64,000 nucleotides of DNA from an uncultured Sulfurimonas sp. (GTDB lineage Bacteria > Campylobacterota > Campylobacteria > Campylobacterales > Sulfurimonadaceae). A program made the translations under genes and the position numbers. Location: positions 2,245,781 to 2,309,780 of the forward strand of contig NZ_OY759725.1 of NCBI RefSeq assembly GCF_963662755.1, in the 5' to 3' direction. This document shows positions 7,830 to 17,208 of the stretch, one piece after another. The notes under the pieces were generated by a model. The model ran no database searches. It was not told where the DNA came from and saw only the letters and a list, made by a program, of their open reading frames with translations. The stretch's first letter is position 1. Every line of letters begins with the position of its first letter.

Positions 7830-9704
7830 ATGTCACAGAAAAATTTTAAAAAATTATTTACAATATATTTTATTATATTTGGAGCTATGATTTCCATCAT
7901 TAGTGGAATTATTTCATACAATATTCAATTAAATAGTTTTAAGGATGAATTAAACTCTAAAGCAAATGAAATTATGCTTATTAAAAAATTTCTTATTTTA
8001 AAAGAAGAAATTAAATCTTTTGATTATATTGTTAAAAGTCTCCCTAAAAGCAATATATTAAAAGAGTATATTCAAGATCAAAATGTAAATAAATTAAATA
8101 AACTTGAAGATGTTTTTTTAATCATTACAAATACAAATAGAAATGTTGAACAACTTAGATATATAGATAAAAATGGTGTGGAAATCATTAAAATAAATAA
8201 AAAAAATATTGGTGATGAAGCTTATCTTGTACCTAAAAATGAACTTCAAAATAAGTCAAATAGAGAATATTTTAAAATTGTATCTGCTATGACTGAGATG
8301 AAAGTATGGTACTCTAAGTTTAACTTAAATATTGAGCATGGAAAAATAGAGACACCATATAAACCAACAATAAGGGTTGCTATACCTATTTTTAATAAAC
8401 TTCAAAAATTTGAAGGTATGATAATAGTGAACTTGTTGACAAAAAAAATATTTAAATCTATTGGTAATTCATCTACTTTTGAACATTATATTGTTGATAA
8501 AGATGGTAACTATATTCTGCATCCAGATGAACAATACTCTTTCAATAAATACACAGGAGTAAAACGAGATTTAAAAAAAGATTTTCCAAATATAACTGCA
8601 GATATATTATCAACATATAAAACATTTAATAATAACTATATATATGATTTAAGTGATGTTATACAAAATGAAGATAAAGCAATTTTAATTTTAAAACCAA
8701 AAAAAGAGTATCAAGAACAATTTTTAAAAGATAGAATATTATCTACAATATACATTATCATACTAAGTATGTTGGCTAGTGTTTTGATGGCTTTATATGT
8801 TTCAAGACAACCATCTGAGTTGCAAAAAGCATTATATGTGGCAAATAGAGAATTAAATCGATTTGCTTCAATCTTAGATAAGTATGTGGTAAGTGCTAGA
8901 ACAAAAAAAGATAGCACCATAGTTGAAGTTAGTAGTGCATTTGCAGATTCAAGTGGCTATACTAAAGAAGAGCTCATAGGTAAACCTATGAGAATCATTC
9001 GCAACAAAGATACTTCCTCTTCTATTATTTCTGATTTATGGGATAAACTTTTGAACAATCAAGCTTGGGATGGAGAAATAAAAAATACAAGAAAAGATGG
9101 TAGTGACTTTTGGTTAGAACAGCATATAGTAGCTGTTAAAAATGAAGATGATAAAATAGAATCATTTTTGTCGGTTAGTCAAGACATAACACTTAAAAAA
9201 GAGTTTGAATTATTGTCATCTATGGATAAGTTAACAGGTATTTTAAATAGAAGAAAACTTGATGAATTTTTGGATTATGAAGTTGAATCAGCAAATAGAT
9301 ATAAGCAAAATTTATCATTAATTATTATTGATATAGATCACTTTAAAGAAGTAAATGACACTTATGGGCATCAAGTAGGTGATTTCGTTTTATCTCAAAC
9401 TACTAAAATAATTTCTAGTCTTATTAGAAAGAGTGATATCTTTGGAAGATTTGGTGGTGAAGAATTTTTGATAATTGCTCCGTATTCATCAAAAGAAGAA
9501 TCTTTTATTTTAGCAGAAAAACTTAGAGAAAAAATTTCTAATTACAACTTTAAAGAAGTTGGATATAAAACAATTAGTTTAGGAATAGCTCAGTTAGAAG
9601 AGAACGAAGATGTTAAAAGTCTTGTTAAAAACGCAGATACAGCACTATATGAAGCTAAAAATAGTGGAAGAAATAAGAGTGTTATTTATAAACCCAAATC
9701 TTAA
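7830..9704 (+). CDS. Diguanylate cyclase with periplasmic Cache domain and PAS
   Basis: A 624-residue membrane sensor that makes cyclic di-GMP. A membrane helix (about 10-30) is followed by a large periplasmic Cache-like domain (about 45-290), a second helix (about 300-320), a PAS domain (about 340-465, with GYTKEELIGKPMRIIRNKDT) and a GGDEF domain. The catalytic site is GGEEF at 542-546 and the inhibitory RxxD site (RKSD) sits just before it, so the enzyme looks active and feedback-controlled. A good SD (AGGAG) precedes the ATG. A 13 bp stem-loop follows the gene. Confidence 0.93.
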   Translation: MSQKNFKKLFTIYFIIFGAMISIISGIISYNIQLNSFKDELNSKANEIMLIKKFLILKEEIKSFDYIVKSLPKSNILKEYIQDQNVNKLNKLEDVFLIITNTNRNVEQLRYIDKNGVEIIKINKKNIGDEAYLVPKNELQNKSNREYFKIVSAMTEMKVWYSKFNLNIEHGKIETPYKPTIRVAIPIFNKLQKFEGMIIVNLLTKKIFKSIGNSSTFEHYIVDKDGNYILHPDEQYSFNKYTGVKRDLKKDFPNITADILSTYKTFNNNYIYDLSDVIQNEDKAILILKPKKEYQEQFLKDRILSTIYIIILSMLASVLMALYVSRQPSELQKALYVANRELNRFASILDKYVVSARTKKDSTIVEVSSAFADSSGYTKEELIGKPMRIIRNKDTSSSIISDLWDKLLNNQAWDGEIKNTRKDGSDFWLEQHIVAVKNEDDKIESFLSVSQDITLKKEFELLSSMDKLTGILNRRKLDEFLDYEVESANRYKQNLSLIIIDIDHFKEVNDTYGHQVGDFVLSQTTKIISSLIRKSDIFGRFGGEEFLIIAPYSSKEESFILAEKLREKISNYNFKEVGYKTISLGIAQLEENEDVKSLVKNADTALYEAKNSGRNKSVIYKPKS

Positions 9705-9718
9705 AGGGTTTATAAATA
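9683..9718. terminator. Bidirectional stem-loop between the diguanylate cyclase gene and fliL
   Basis: A perfect 13 bp inverted repeat (TATTTATAAACCC and its complement) with a 10-nt loop spans the end of the cyclase gene, whose stop codon lies in the loop, and finishes 2 bp before the fliL stop. Between convergent genes this is best read as a shared terminator, with A/T-rich flanks on both sides. Confidence 0.7.
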
Positions 9719-9720
9719 TA

Positions 9721-10269
9721 TTATTGAACAACAAATTCGGTAAAGTAAATACCTTTAATACGACCGTCTGAAATCATAGCATTTAAAGTATCCATGATTT
9801 GATCACTGATTTTTTGTTTACCTTTTTTAGAAGAAATCTCTTCAAGTGTTTTTGATGTTAAAATTCTAATAACTCTATCTCTAAGAACAGGAGATTTTTT
9901 ATCTAACTCTAAACTTAACTCTTCGCCCTCAAGTTCTAAAGACATAGTCACTTTTAGATAACGACGACCTGAATCACTCTTAAGGTTTACTGTAAAAGTG
10001 TCTAATGGATATAAAATACCAATGTCATTTAATTTTCTAGAGTCGCTATAGTCTCCAGAACTTCTACTTGATTTTGAAACACTTTTTTCATTCACTTGTG
10101 GAGCAGGTTGACTCACAGCAACATCATCATTGCCCATCAAAAGGAAAGCGACCACTGCACCACCAATAATGATTAGTATTAGAACAACTATGATGATTAT
10201 CATCAACATATTGCCGGATTTTTTTTCTTTAGGTGCACTTTCTTCGTTTGTGCCTTCTTCTTCTGCCAT
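9721..10269 (-). CDS. fliL: Flagellar basal-body protein FliL
   Basis: A 182-residue protein with a short charged cytoplasmic N-terminus, one membrane helix (about residues 21-45, very rich in Ile/Val/Leu) and a periplasmic domain with YPLDTFTVNL and RYLKVTMSLE, the hallmark of FliL. FliL surrounds the stator units of the flagellar motor and supports torque. It stands apart from other flagellar genes here, as is common in Campylobacterota, where flagellar genes are scattered. Converges with the diguanylate cyclase gene. Confidence 0.92.
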   Translation of the reverse strand: MAEEEGTNEESAPKEKKSGNMLMIIIIVVLILIIIGGAVVAFLLMGNDDVAVSQPAPQVNEKSVSKSSRSSGDYSDSRKLNDIGILYPLDTFTVNLKSDSGRRYLKVTMSLELEGEELSLELDKKSPVLRDRVIRILTSKTLEEISSKKGKQKISDQIMDTLNAMISDGRIKGIYFTEFVVQ

Positions 10270-10320
10270 TATTTTCCCTTAAAATATAATTGTGTTAGTA
10301 TATCGGAATTTATAAAATAT

Positions 10321-10977
10321 TTATAAACTGTTAGCTGTTAGTGTTAAATCTTTTAATGGTAAAAATTCATAGGTTTCAGGATTATAATAGTTGATATTTC
10401 CTGTTTCCATGTCGTATAACCATCCATGAATATATAGTGAACCATCTTCAAATCGTTTTTTAATAATAGGATAAGTCAAAATATTTTCTAGTTGTTTAAT
10501 GATGGATAGTTTCTCTGTAAGTCTTAATAGATTTTCTATCGGAGCTTCAGATCCTAAACTAAGTATAGCGGCTGTTTTTGCACTTTGACCTAGCTCTAAC
10601 CACTTTTTTGTATGAATAAGAGAGGGATCATTTAATTCTTGATAAAGACTACTACAAGCTCCACAATGAGTGTGACCACATATTATTATTTCTTGTACTT
10701 TTAAAATGCTTACAGCATATTCAATTCCTGAAGCTGTCGCATGATAATCTTCATCTGGTTTATATGGAGGAACAAAATTTCCAACATTTCTAATGACAAA
10801 AAGATCACCTGGATCAGATTGAACCATTAGGTCTGGTATTACTCTAGAATCTGAGCATCCAATAAAAAGTGCTTTTGGACTTTGCCCACCACTAACGAGT
10901 TTAAGAAGTGCCTCTTTGTTCTTTGTAAAATAAGACTTAAAGAGTTTGTTACCTTGTGCATATTCTTCTAAGTTCAT
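10321..10977 (-). CDS. Beta-class carbonic anhydrase
   Basis: A 218-residue enzyme that interconverts CO2 and bicarbonate. The zinc ligands are C41 and D43 in CSDSRV, and H102 and C105 in HTHCGAC; the Asp-Arg dyad is D43/R45. Length matches cytoplasmic beta-carbonic anhydrases. In an autotrophic relative such as Sulfurimonas it would supply CO2 or bicarbonate for the reductive TCA cycle; that role is inference. A small gene of unknown function lies 4 bp upstream in the same direction. Confidence 0.95.
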   Translation of the reverse strand: MNLEEYAQGNKLFKSYFTKNKEALLKLVSGGQSPKALFIGCSDSRVIPDLMVQSDPGDLFVIRNVGNFVPPYKPDEDYHATASGIEYAVSILKVQEIIICGHTHCGACSSLYQELNDPSLIHTKKWLELGQSAKTAAILSLGSEAPIENLLRLTEKLSIIKQLENILTYPIIKKRFEDGSLYIHGWLYDMETGNINYYNPETYEFLPLKDLTLTANSL

Positions 10978-10981
10978 TTTG

Positions 10982-11242
10982 TTAGATGCACTCTTTTATT
11001 TCTAAAGCTTTTATAATTTCTTCAAATATTTTACCTGCTTGACGATTAGTATCATCATGATACTCTATAACGAGGACTTCCCTTGCATCTGATATACTTG
11101 TTGTATATGTTTCTGGTTGGTTTTTGTATTTAGCTATAGTTTTTGCAACACAATCATTTACTTGTTTTTTTTCACAATCACCTTTATATGCTAGTGATAA
11201 TCTTGAAAACCTCTCTTCACTTCTGAACTCAGCGTCTATCAT
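10982..11242 (-). CDS. Small protein of unknown function upstream of carbonic anhydrase
   Basis: An 86-residue soluble protein with no signal peptide or membrane helix. It has three cysteines (in GDCEKK, NDCVAK and the C-terminal KECI) and is rich in charged residues. I do not recognise the family. It is 4 bp upstream of the carbonic anhydrase gene on the same strand, so the two are almost surely co-transcribed. Codon use and composition are like the neighbours. Confidence 0.7.
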   Translation of the reverse strand: MIDAEFRSEERFSRLSLAYKGDCEKKQVNDCVAKTIAKYKNQPETYTTSISDAREVLVIEYHDDTNRQAGKIFEEIIKALEIKECI

Positions 11243-11312
11243 TGATATCCTTTGTATTATATTTTAAAATTATAGTCTATATATTTCAAAATAGTTAATT
11301 ATTATGATTAAT

Positions 11313-12659
11313 TTAATACCATTCTAGTAATTTTGTTACCTCATCCACAATAAAAGTTTTTATTGTGGTTTTTTCAAGTGGTTTTTTTGCTAAGAGTACT
11401 TTTTTTATATTTTGCATCTTTGCTTCTTTGAGTCTAACATCCATGCCATATACTTCTCTTACATCACCAACTAATGATACTTCTCCTATAAATATAGTCT
11501 CTTTAGATATAGCACGATCTCTAAAACTACTTATAATTGCAGCCAATATTGCTAAATCAGCACTTGTTTCAGTTATTTTAATGCCTCCTGTGATATTTAT
11601 AAAAACATCATAGCCAGATAGAGGAATCTCTAACTTTCTCTCTAAGAGTGCCAAAAGCATATTTAATCTATTTGTATCAAAACCTGTAGCTTGTCTTTTT
11701 GAATTTGATGTATGAGATTCTGAGACAAGAGCTTGAACCTCTAGTATGATAGGACGAGAACCTTCCATAACAACCGTAAGTGCCGAACCTGCTTGTTCAG
11801 AGTTTCTGTTAAAAAAACGAGATGCTACATCTGTAGCAGAAACCAATCCATCATTTCGCATCTCAAAAACACCAATCTCACTTGTAGGTCCAAAACGATT
11901 TTTAAAACCTCTTAAAATTCTTAACTCCTGTGAAGAGTCTCCCTCAAAGTATAAAACCGTATCAACCATATGTTCTAAAACTCTAGGACCTGCAATTGAG
12001 CCTTCTTTTGTTATGTGACCTATGATAAATATGGCTATATCTTTTTCTTTTGCTATTCTCATAAGTTCAAATGTAATCTGACGCACTTGTGTAACTGAAC
12101 CAGGTGCTGATGTGATATTTTCAGAATAAATAGTTTGAATGGAGTCAATTATAAGAAACTCATACTTTCTATGTTCAAGTTCTACTAAAATTTGTTCAAG
12201 TCTGATTTCACTAAGAAGATATAAAGAGTCATTGTTAGAGTTTAGGCGGTTTGCACGAAGTTTAATTTGTCCACTTGACTCTTCTCCTGTAACATAAAGT
12301 ACGTTTTTGTTTGTTGATGCTATGTTAGATGCTACCTTTAAAAGCAGAGTTGATTTTCCAACTCCAGGACTTCCACCAATGAGAGTTAATGAACCAGGAA
12401 CTATACCGCCACCTAAAACTCCGTCAAGTTCTATATCAAGAGAGCTGTATCTATAGACTTCATTTTCAACTATATCATTTATGCTTAGAGCTTTAGATGC
12501 TAAAGAAGATGAAGATTTAGTTTTTTTTACCACATCTTGTTGATGTTCATTTAACTCTACAAAAGAGTCCCAAGCTCCACAATTAGTACATTTTCCCATC
12601 CATTTTGGAGTGGTAAGTCCACAGTGTTGACACTCAAATAAAATCTTTTTCTTAGCCAT
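11313..12659 (-). CDS. radA: DNA repair protein RadA
   Basis: A 448-residue RecA-like ATPase helping branch migration in homologous recombination. The N-terminal zinc finger is C10/C13 and C24/C27, Walker A is GGSPGVGKS near 95-103, the RadA-specific KNRFG motif is present (LRGFKNRFGPTSE), and the C-terminal third is a Lon-protease-like domain without the catalytic serine context. Length is standard. It follows ftsY on the same strand, separated by 93 bp that contain a perfect hairpin and a likely promoter. Confidence 0.96.
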   Translation of the reverse strand: MAKKKILFECQHCGLTTPKWMGKCTNCGAWDSFVELNEHQQDVVKKTKSSSSLASKALSINDIVENEVYRYSSLDIELDGVLGGGIVPGSLTLIGGSPGVGKSTLLLKVASNIASTNKNVLYVTGEESSGQIKLRANRLNSNNDSLYLLSEIRLEQILVELEHRKYEFLIIDSIQTIYSENITSAPGSVTQVRQITFELMRIAKEKDIAIFIIGHITKEGSIAGPRVLEHMVDTVLYFEGDSSQELRILRGFKNRFGPTSEIGVFEMRNDGLVSATDVASRFFNRNSEQAGSALTVVMEGSRPIILEVQALVSESHTSNSKRQATGFDTNRLNMLLALLERKLEIPLSGYDVFINITGGIKITETSADLAILAAIISSFRDRAISKETIFIGEVSLVGDVREVYGMDVRLKEAKMQNIKKVLLAKKPLEKTTIKTFIVDEVTKLLEWY

Positions 12660-12721
12660 AGTAATGTTGCCTCATTTGAATTAATAAAGTATTATATAGA
12701 TTTTTAAGGAAGGAGATTGAT

Positions 12722-12742
12722 TATATGGCAAAATGCCATATA
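12722..12742. repeat. Perfect 9 bp hairpin between ftsY and radA
   Basis: TATATGGCA, AAA, TGCCATATA: a perfect inverted repeat with a 3-nt loop, 10 bp past the ftsY stop. No T-run follows on the ftsY strand, so it is not a textbook terminator. It could be a weak terminator, an mRNA end protector or an operator for the radA promoter. Confidence 0.55.
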
Positions 12743-12752
12743 AAAGAAGAAA

Positions 12753-13637
12753 TTATGCAGTCTCTTCTTCTACAAATATAGCATCTAGCAAAGTATCGAC
12801 AAATTCATACTTGTCAAAAGGTGTTAGATTTTCAGGTTGTTCGCCTGTTCCTACATAAAGTATAGGAAGTTCAAGTGCATAAGCTATGGAAAAGATAGAG
12901 CCACCTTTTGCAGTTCCATCCAGTTTTGTAATGATTATACCATCTATGCCAACCATCTCATTAAAAGCTTTTGCTTGAGCTATAGCTGAGTTTCCTTGTG
13001 TTCCATCAACAACTAAGATAGTTCTATGTGGAGAACCAGGATGTGCTTTGTCACAGATGCGATTAATCTTTTTGAGTTCATTTGCCAAGTTTGTTTGAGT
13101 GTGAAGACGTCCAGCCGTGTCAATGATAACATTGTCAAAACCTTTTGCTTTAGCAGAGTCTATTGTGTCAAAAGCTACAGCTGATGAATCATGTCCTTGC
13201 TTTGATGAAACTATAGGTATATCAAGTTTTTTAGACCAAAGTGTAAGTTGTTCTATAGCAGCTGCACGAAATGTATCCCCAGCACCTAATATAACTTTTT
13301 TGCCTTCACTTTTGTATCTTTGGGCTAACTTAGAGATAGTAGTAGTTTTTCCAGCTCCATTAACTCCAACTATTAATTCAACAAATGGAGCTGTAAATTC
13401 AGGCTCTTTGTAAGAAGTGTAAGCAAGAGTTGCTAACAGCTTTGAGCGAAGTATATCTCTTGTGACTTTATCTTGATATATTTCATTTATAATAATTTCT
13501 ACTAGAGCATATTCTACATCTGCTTCTAGTAAAATATCTTCTAATTCATCTTTTGTAAATGTGATTTTCTTTTTAGGAACAACAGTTCTAATTGCATCTG
13601 CTGTTTTTGATAAAGATTTTTTTATAAAACCAAACAT
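12753..13637 (-). CDS. ftsY: Signal recognition particle receptor FtsY
   Basis: A 294-residue SRP-type GTPase made essentially of the N and G domains; the long acidic A domain of E. coli FtsY is absent, as in many bacteria. Motifs: P-loop GVNGAGKT at 91-98, DTFRAAA near 121, DTAGR, and [10 protein letters not shown]. It docks ribosome-SRP complexes at the inner membrane for co-translational insertion. It sits between a TlpA-like lipoprotein gene (12 bp upstream) and radA. Confidence 0.96.
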   Translation of the reverse strand: MFGFIKKSLSKTADAIRTVVPKKKITFTKDELEDILLEADVEYALVEIIINEIYQDKVTRDILRSKLLATLAYTSYKEPEFTAPFVELIVGVNGAGKTTTISKLAQRYKSEGKKVILGAGDTFRAAAIEQLTLWSKKLDIPIVSSKQGHDSSAVAFDTIDSAKAKGFDNVIIDTAGRLHTQTNLANELKKINRICDKAHPGSPHRTILVVDGTQGNSAIAQAKAFNEMVGIDGIIITKLDGTAKGGSIFSIAYALELPILYVGTGEQPENLTPFDKYEFVDTLLDAIFVEEETA

Positions 13638-13649
13638 CTAAGTATTGCC

Positions 13650-14207
13650 TTATTTGCCAAGAGCAAGTTTAATTTCACTCTCAACAAGTTCTTCTTCTAT
13701 TGAACCAATATAGTGATTTATATATTTTCCATCTTTGTATAGCGCCATGATAGGAATAGGATATCTCTCACCAAGTTTTAACTCATTTACAATTGTATCA
13801 GCCAAACGACGGTTTTGATCAGAATTTACAAGTACATACTTTGCGTTGTATTCTTTTGCAAAATCTAAAAGTTTAGAATTTGGTATAGCGTTTTCAATAC
13901 TTATTCCTATAACTATTAAGTCATCTTTGTATTTTTCTTGAAGTGAAGTAAGATGCGTAGCTGCTCCACGACAAGGAGGACACCAAGTAGCAAATATATC
14001 AAAAATAACAACTTTTCCCTCTGCACCTTTTAATACAAAAGCATTAGCTTCTTTTTTAACGATGTATTGTTTATTGTCAAGACCAGTTAGTACATACTCA
14101 TTTGTTGAGATGATATCGTTTATATTTTGAGCTTTTTCTTCTCTGCTACATCCAATAAATAACACCATAGAACTTAGTAAAAGTGAAGTGATAATTTTTT
14201 TAAACAT
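13650..14207 (-). CDS. TlpA-type thioredoxin-fold lipoprotein
   Basis: A 185-residue protein. The signal sequence ends in a lipobox (VLFIGC, Cys at about 20), so it should be a lipoprotein facing the periplasm. The thioredoxin fold carries CPPC in ATWCPPCRG near residue 78 and a cis-proline in YPIPIM. TlpA/ResA-family proteins reduce periplasmic disulphides, often apocytochrome c or CuA sites, which would suit an organism rich in cytochromes; the target is inferred. The gene precedes ftsY by 12 bp, with no functional link apparent. Confidence 0.88.
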   Translation of the reverse strand: MFKKIITSLLLSSMVLFIGCSREEKAQNINDIISTNEYVLTGLDNKQYIVKKEANAFVLKGAEGKVVIFDIFATWCPPCRGAATHLTSLQEKYKDDLIVIGISIENAIPNSKLLDFAKEYNAKYVLVNSDQNRRLADTIVNELKLGERYPIPIMALYKDGKYINHYIGSIEEELVESEIKLALGK

Positions 14208-14320
14208 CTAAAGACCTTTTATTGTTTTTTTATTGTAAAATACTAATTCAACAAGCGTACAACCAAATGAAGCACTAATTATGCTGAAATAGGTTTGAAA
14301 TTATAACTGAAAGTTTTTAT

Positions 14321-14884
14321 ATGCCTCTTACAAAATCACTATTTAGAGAAAATTGTATAAAAAAAATTAAAAATGCTTCTCTTCACAATAGATATTACAG
14401 AAATATGAAGATAAACCAAGCTTTGATGCATGAATTTAAAAATATTAAAGGTGCAAAAGTTTTGTTTTATTATCCCTTATCTTTTGAAGCAGATATAAGA
14501 AAATCATTAAATAAAATTCGTCGAAATTGTGATATATTTGTACCGTTTATGCAAGATAAAAGTTTTAAGATAGTACCATTTAGATTACCGCTAATTAAAA
14601 AGAAATTTGATATATATGAAGCGGGAAATACAATAAGAAATATAAATAAAATTGATATAGCTATAGTACCTGTGATTGGGGTTGATGGTAGATTACAAAG
14701 AATAGGCTTTGGAAAAGGAATGTATGATCGTTTCTTTGAAAAGTTAAAAAAGAAACCATATACGATTTTTATACAACCAAAAATTTGTTTTACTAAAGAG
14801 TTTATTTGCGATGATTATGATGTCGCTTGTGATTTACTATTGACACCGAGATTAAAGATAAAACGCAAAAACTATTACAGCTAG
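14321..14884 (+). CDS. 5-formyltetrahydrofolate cyclo-ligase
   Basis: A 187-residue enzyme that converts 5-formyl-THF to 5,10-methenyl-THF using ATP. Support comes from the C-terminal signature VPVIGVDGRLQRIGFGKGMYDRF, in which the glycine-rich GFGKGMYD loop binds phosphate, and from the matching length. The N-terminal R/K-rich segment is typical. It is followed after 17 bp by the RNase Y gene. Confidence 0.88.
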   Translation: MPLTKSLFRENCIKKIKNASLHNRYYRNMKINQALMHEFKNIKGAKVLFYYPLSFEADIRKSLNKIRRNCDIFVPFMQDKSFKIVPFRLPLIKKKFDIYEAGNTIRNINKIDIAIVPVIGVDGRLQRIGFGKGMYDRFFEKLKKKPYTIFIQPKICFTKEFICDDYDVACDLLLTPRLKIKRKNYYS

Positions 14885-14901
14885 AGAATAGGAAATTAAT
14901 A

Positions 14902-16470
14902 ATGTTAAATGAGATGCTACTAGGAGGCGTTGTTGCCACGGTTAGTGGTCTTTTTGGATTTTTCATCTCTAAAAAAATTACACACGCAAATTTTGACGTT
15001 TTTGTAGATAAAGCAAAAGCAAAAGCAAGTGCTATAGAAAATGAAGCACAACATCTGCTACATAAGTCAAATCTCAAATCACAAGAGATAGAACTTGAAG
15101 CTACAAAGCACTACGAAAGTGCCAAAGATAGAGCAAAAGCAGATTTACATCAAAGGGAAGATGATGTAATTAGAAAAGAACAAAGCTTTATACGATACAA
15201 ACAAAATGAAGAGAAAAGACTTCGTGATGATACTAGAGCCTTAGAAGCAAAAAGGATTGTTGTAGATAGAAATGAAAAGTCCTTAGAGTCACTAAAAAGA
15301 AAATATGAAGCTAAGATAGATGAAGCTCTCCACACAATAGAGCATAGTGCTGGAATGACGCAAGATGAAGCAAAGAAAGTTTTACTTGAAAATATTGAAG
15401 AAAAATCTCGTGGAGAGATAGCGCATATAGTAAGAAAGTATGAAGAAGAAGCTAAAAAAGATGCTAAGAAAAAGGCAGATTTTATCTTAGCTCAAGCTAC
15501 TAGCAGATTTGCAGGTGAGTTTGCATCTGAGAGGCTTACAAACTTGGTTCATTTAGAAGATGATGAGCTAAAGGGTCGCATTATTGGAAAAGAGGGTAGA
15601 AACATTAAAGCCTTAGAGACTTTGATGGGTGTTGATATTATTATAGATGATACTCCAAATGCCATCTTGGTAAGCAGTTTTAATCTTTATCGTCGCGCAA
15701 TAGCTACTAAAACACTTCAACTTCTTATAGCAGATGGAAGAATTCAACCTGCAAGAATTGAAGAAATTTTTTATAAAGTAACTGAAGAGTTTGAGTCTGG
15801 CATCTTGGCTGAGGGAGAAGAGCTTATATCTGATTTGGATGTTGGTGTTATGCATCCTGAGCTTATGAAGCTCATAGGTAAACTAAGATATCGTGCTAGT
15901 TATGGACAAAATGCTCTTGCGCATACTTTGGAAGTTGCACATTTAGCGGCAATTATGGCATCTGAAATGGGTGGAGATGCTAGACTCGCAAAACGTGCTG
16001 GATTGCTTCATGATATTGGAAAATCTTTAACACATGAACATGATGGCAATCATGTTGATTTAGGTGCAGATATTTGTAACCGTTATAATGAACATAGTGT
16101 GGTTATAAATGCCATTTATGCTCATCATGGTCATGAAGATATAAACTCCATAGAGTGTGCAGCTGTATGTGCAGCAGATGCTCTCTCTGCAGCAAGACCA
16201 GGTGCTAGAAGAGAAGTTTTAGAGAGTTTTCTAAAAAGAGTTACTCAGATAGAAGAGATAGCATCTGGACATTCTGGAGTAAAACAGGCTTATGCTATAA
16301 ATGCAGGTCGCGAAGTAAGAGTTATAGTAAATGCTACTCTTATAAATGATGATGAGTCGATATTGATCTCAAAAGAGATTGCAAAAGAGATAGAAGAACA
16401 AGTTCAATATCCTGGCGAGATAAAAGTAAATGTTATTAGAGAAAGTAGAGCTATAGAATTTGCTAAATAA
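14902..16470 (+). CDS. rny: Ribonuclease Y
   Basis: A 522-residue membrane-anchored endoribonuclease that starts mRNA decay. An N-terminal helix (about 4-20) is followed by a long coiled coil (about 30-200), a KH domain with RIIGKEGRNIKALE, and an HD domain whose metal-binding H370-D371 lies in GLLHDIGKS. Length agrees with RNase Y (about 520). Campylobacterota use RNase Y together with RNase J, so this is a core gene. Confidence 0.96.
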   Translation: MLNEMLLGGVVATVSGLFGFFISKKITHANFDVFVDKAKAKASAIENEAQHLLHKSNLKSQEIELEATKHYESAKDRAKADLHQREDDVIRKEQSFIRYKQNEEKRLRDDTRALEAKRIVVDRNEKSLESLKRKYEAKIDEALHTIEHSAGMTQDEAKKVLLENIEEKSRGEIAHIVRKYEEEAKKDAKKKADFILAQATSRFAGEFASERLTNLVHLEDDELKGRIIGKEGRNIKALETLMGVDIIIDDTPNAILVSSFNLYRRAIATKTLQLLIADGRIQPARIEEIFYKVTEEFESGILAEGEELISDLDVGVMHPELMKLIGKLRYRASYGQNALAHTLEVAHLAAIMASEMGGDARLAKRAGLLHDIGKSLTHEHDGNHVDLGADICNRYNEHSVVINAIYAHHGHEDINSIECAAVCAADALSAARPGARREVLESFLKRVTQIEEIASGHSGVKQAYAINAGREVRVIVNATLINDDESILISKEIAKEIEEQVQYPGEIKVNVIRESRAIEFAK

Positions 16471-16474
16471 GGTT

Positions 16475-17206
16475 TTAAATTAGCTCATACTTTACATTTA
16501 AATTTTCTAATATTTTTATAAATTTATCGAAGTGTTCTTTTGTTTCTTCATCGTTAAGTCCACTAAGTGAGAGTTCAACATTGGCTTTTCCTTCTACAAA
16601 AAGTGGAAGTGAAGAGAGTTCTATATGTAAGGGCAATAGCTTCATTTGAGATATAAGAGTCTCTTCACTTGTTTGTGCTAGGAGTGTGTATCTAAATTTT
16701 TCTAATTTTTGAGAACAAAGTTTAGATATAACATCTTTTATCATTGGATGCGCCATCTCTGGAAAACCTGGAACGAAAAAAAATCTATTTTTTAGAGAAA
16801 AACCTGACATATTGTTTATGGGATTAAAAAGTAACTCAGAGTTTTCAGGTAAATCTGCCATGTGAACTCTATGCGGATATGCCTTGTCTGCAAATCTATA
16901 TAAGATGTCTTTTTCAAATTTTTCATGTCTTTTAACTGGTTTTTGAGTAAAAACCTCTGCTGCAATTTCTCGTGTTAAATCATCTGGGGTTGAACCAATC
17001 CCACCAAAAGAAAAAAGTATAGAGTTATTGTCTTTTTTTATAAGCTCAAAAGAGTTTTTTAATAGTTCAATATCATCTTTAACTATAAAAGTTGCAAAAA
17101 GCTCTCGTCCATATTTTTTAAGTTCATCACGAACAAAATTAAAATGTTTGTCTTCTCTTCTACCGTTTAAAATTTCAGTACCGATGATTAAAGCATAAAA
17201 CTTCAT
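16475..17206 (-). CDS. CinA-like / molybdopterin-binding domain protein
   Basis: A 243-residue protein with a MoCF-biosynthesis (MogA-like) fold: IGTEILNGRRED near the start and the phosphate-binding FSFGGIGSTPDDLTR around 68-82. It corresponds to the N-terminal part of CinA and lacks the C-terminal PncC deamidase domain. CinA-N family members act as ADP-ribose or NMN-related pyrophosphatases in some species; the exact substrate here is not determined. It overlaps no gene but starts 2 bp after a CDF transporter gene ends on the same strand. Confidence 0.82.
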   Translation of the reverse strand: MKFYALIIGTEILNGRREDKHFNFVRDELKKYGRELFATFIVKDDIELLKNSFELIKKDNNSILFSFGGIGSTPDDLTREIAAEVFTQKPVKRHEKFEKDILYRFADKAYPHRVHMADLPENSELLFNPINNMSGFSLKNRFFFVPGFPEMAHPMIKDVISKLCSQKLEKFRYTLLAQTSEETLISQMKLLPLHIELSSLPLFVEGKANVELSLSGLNDEETKEHFDKFIKILENLNVKYELI

Positions 17207-17208
17207 AA

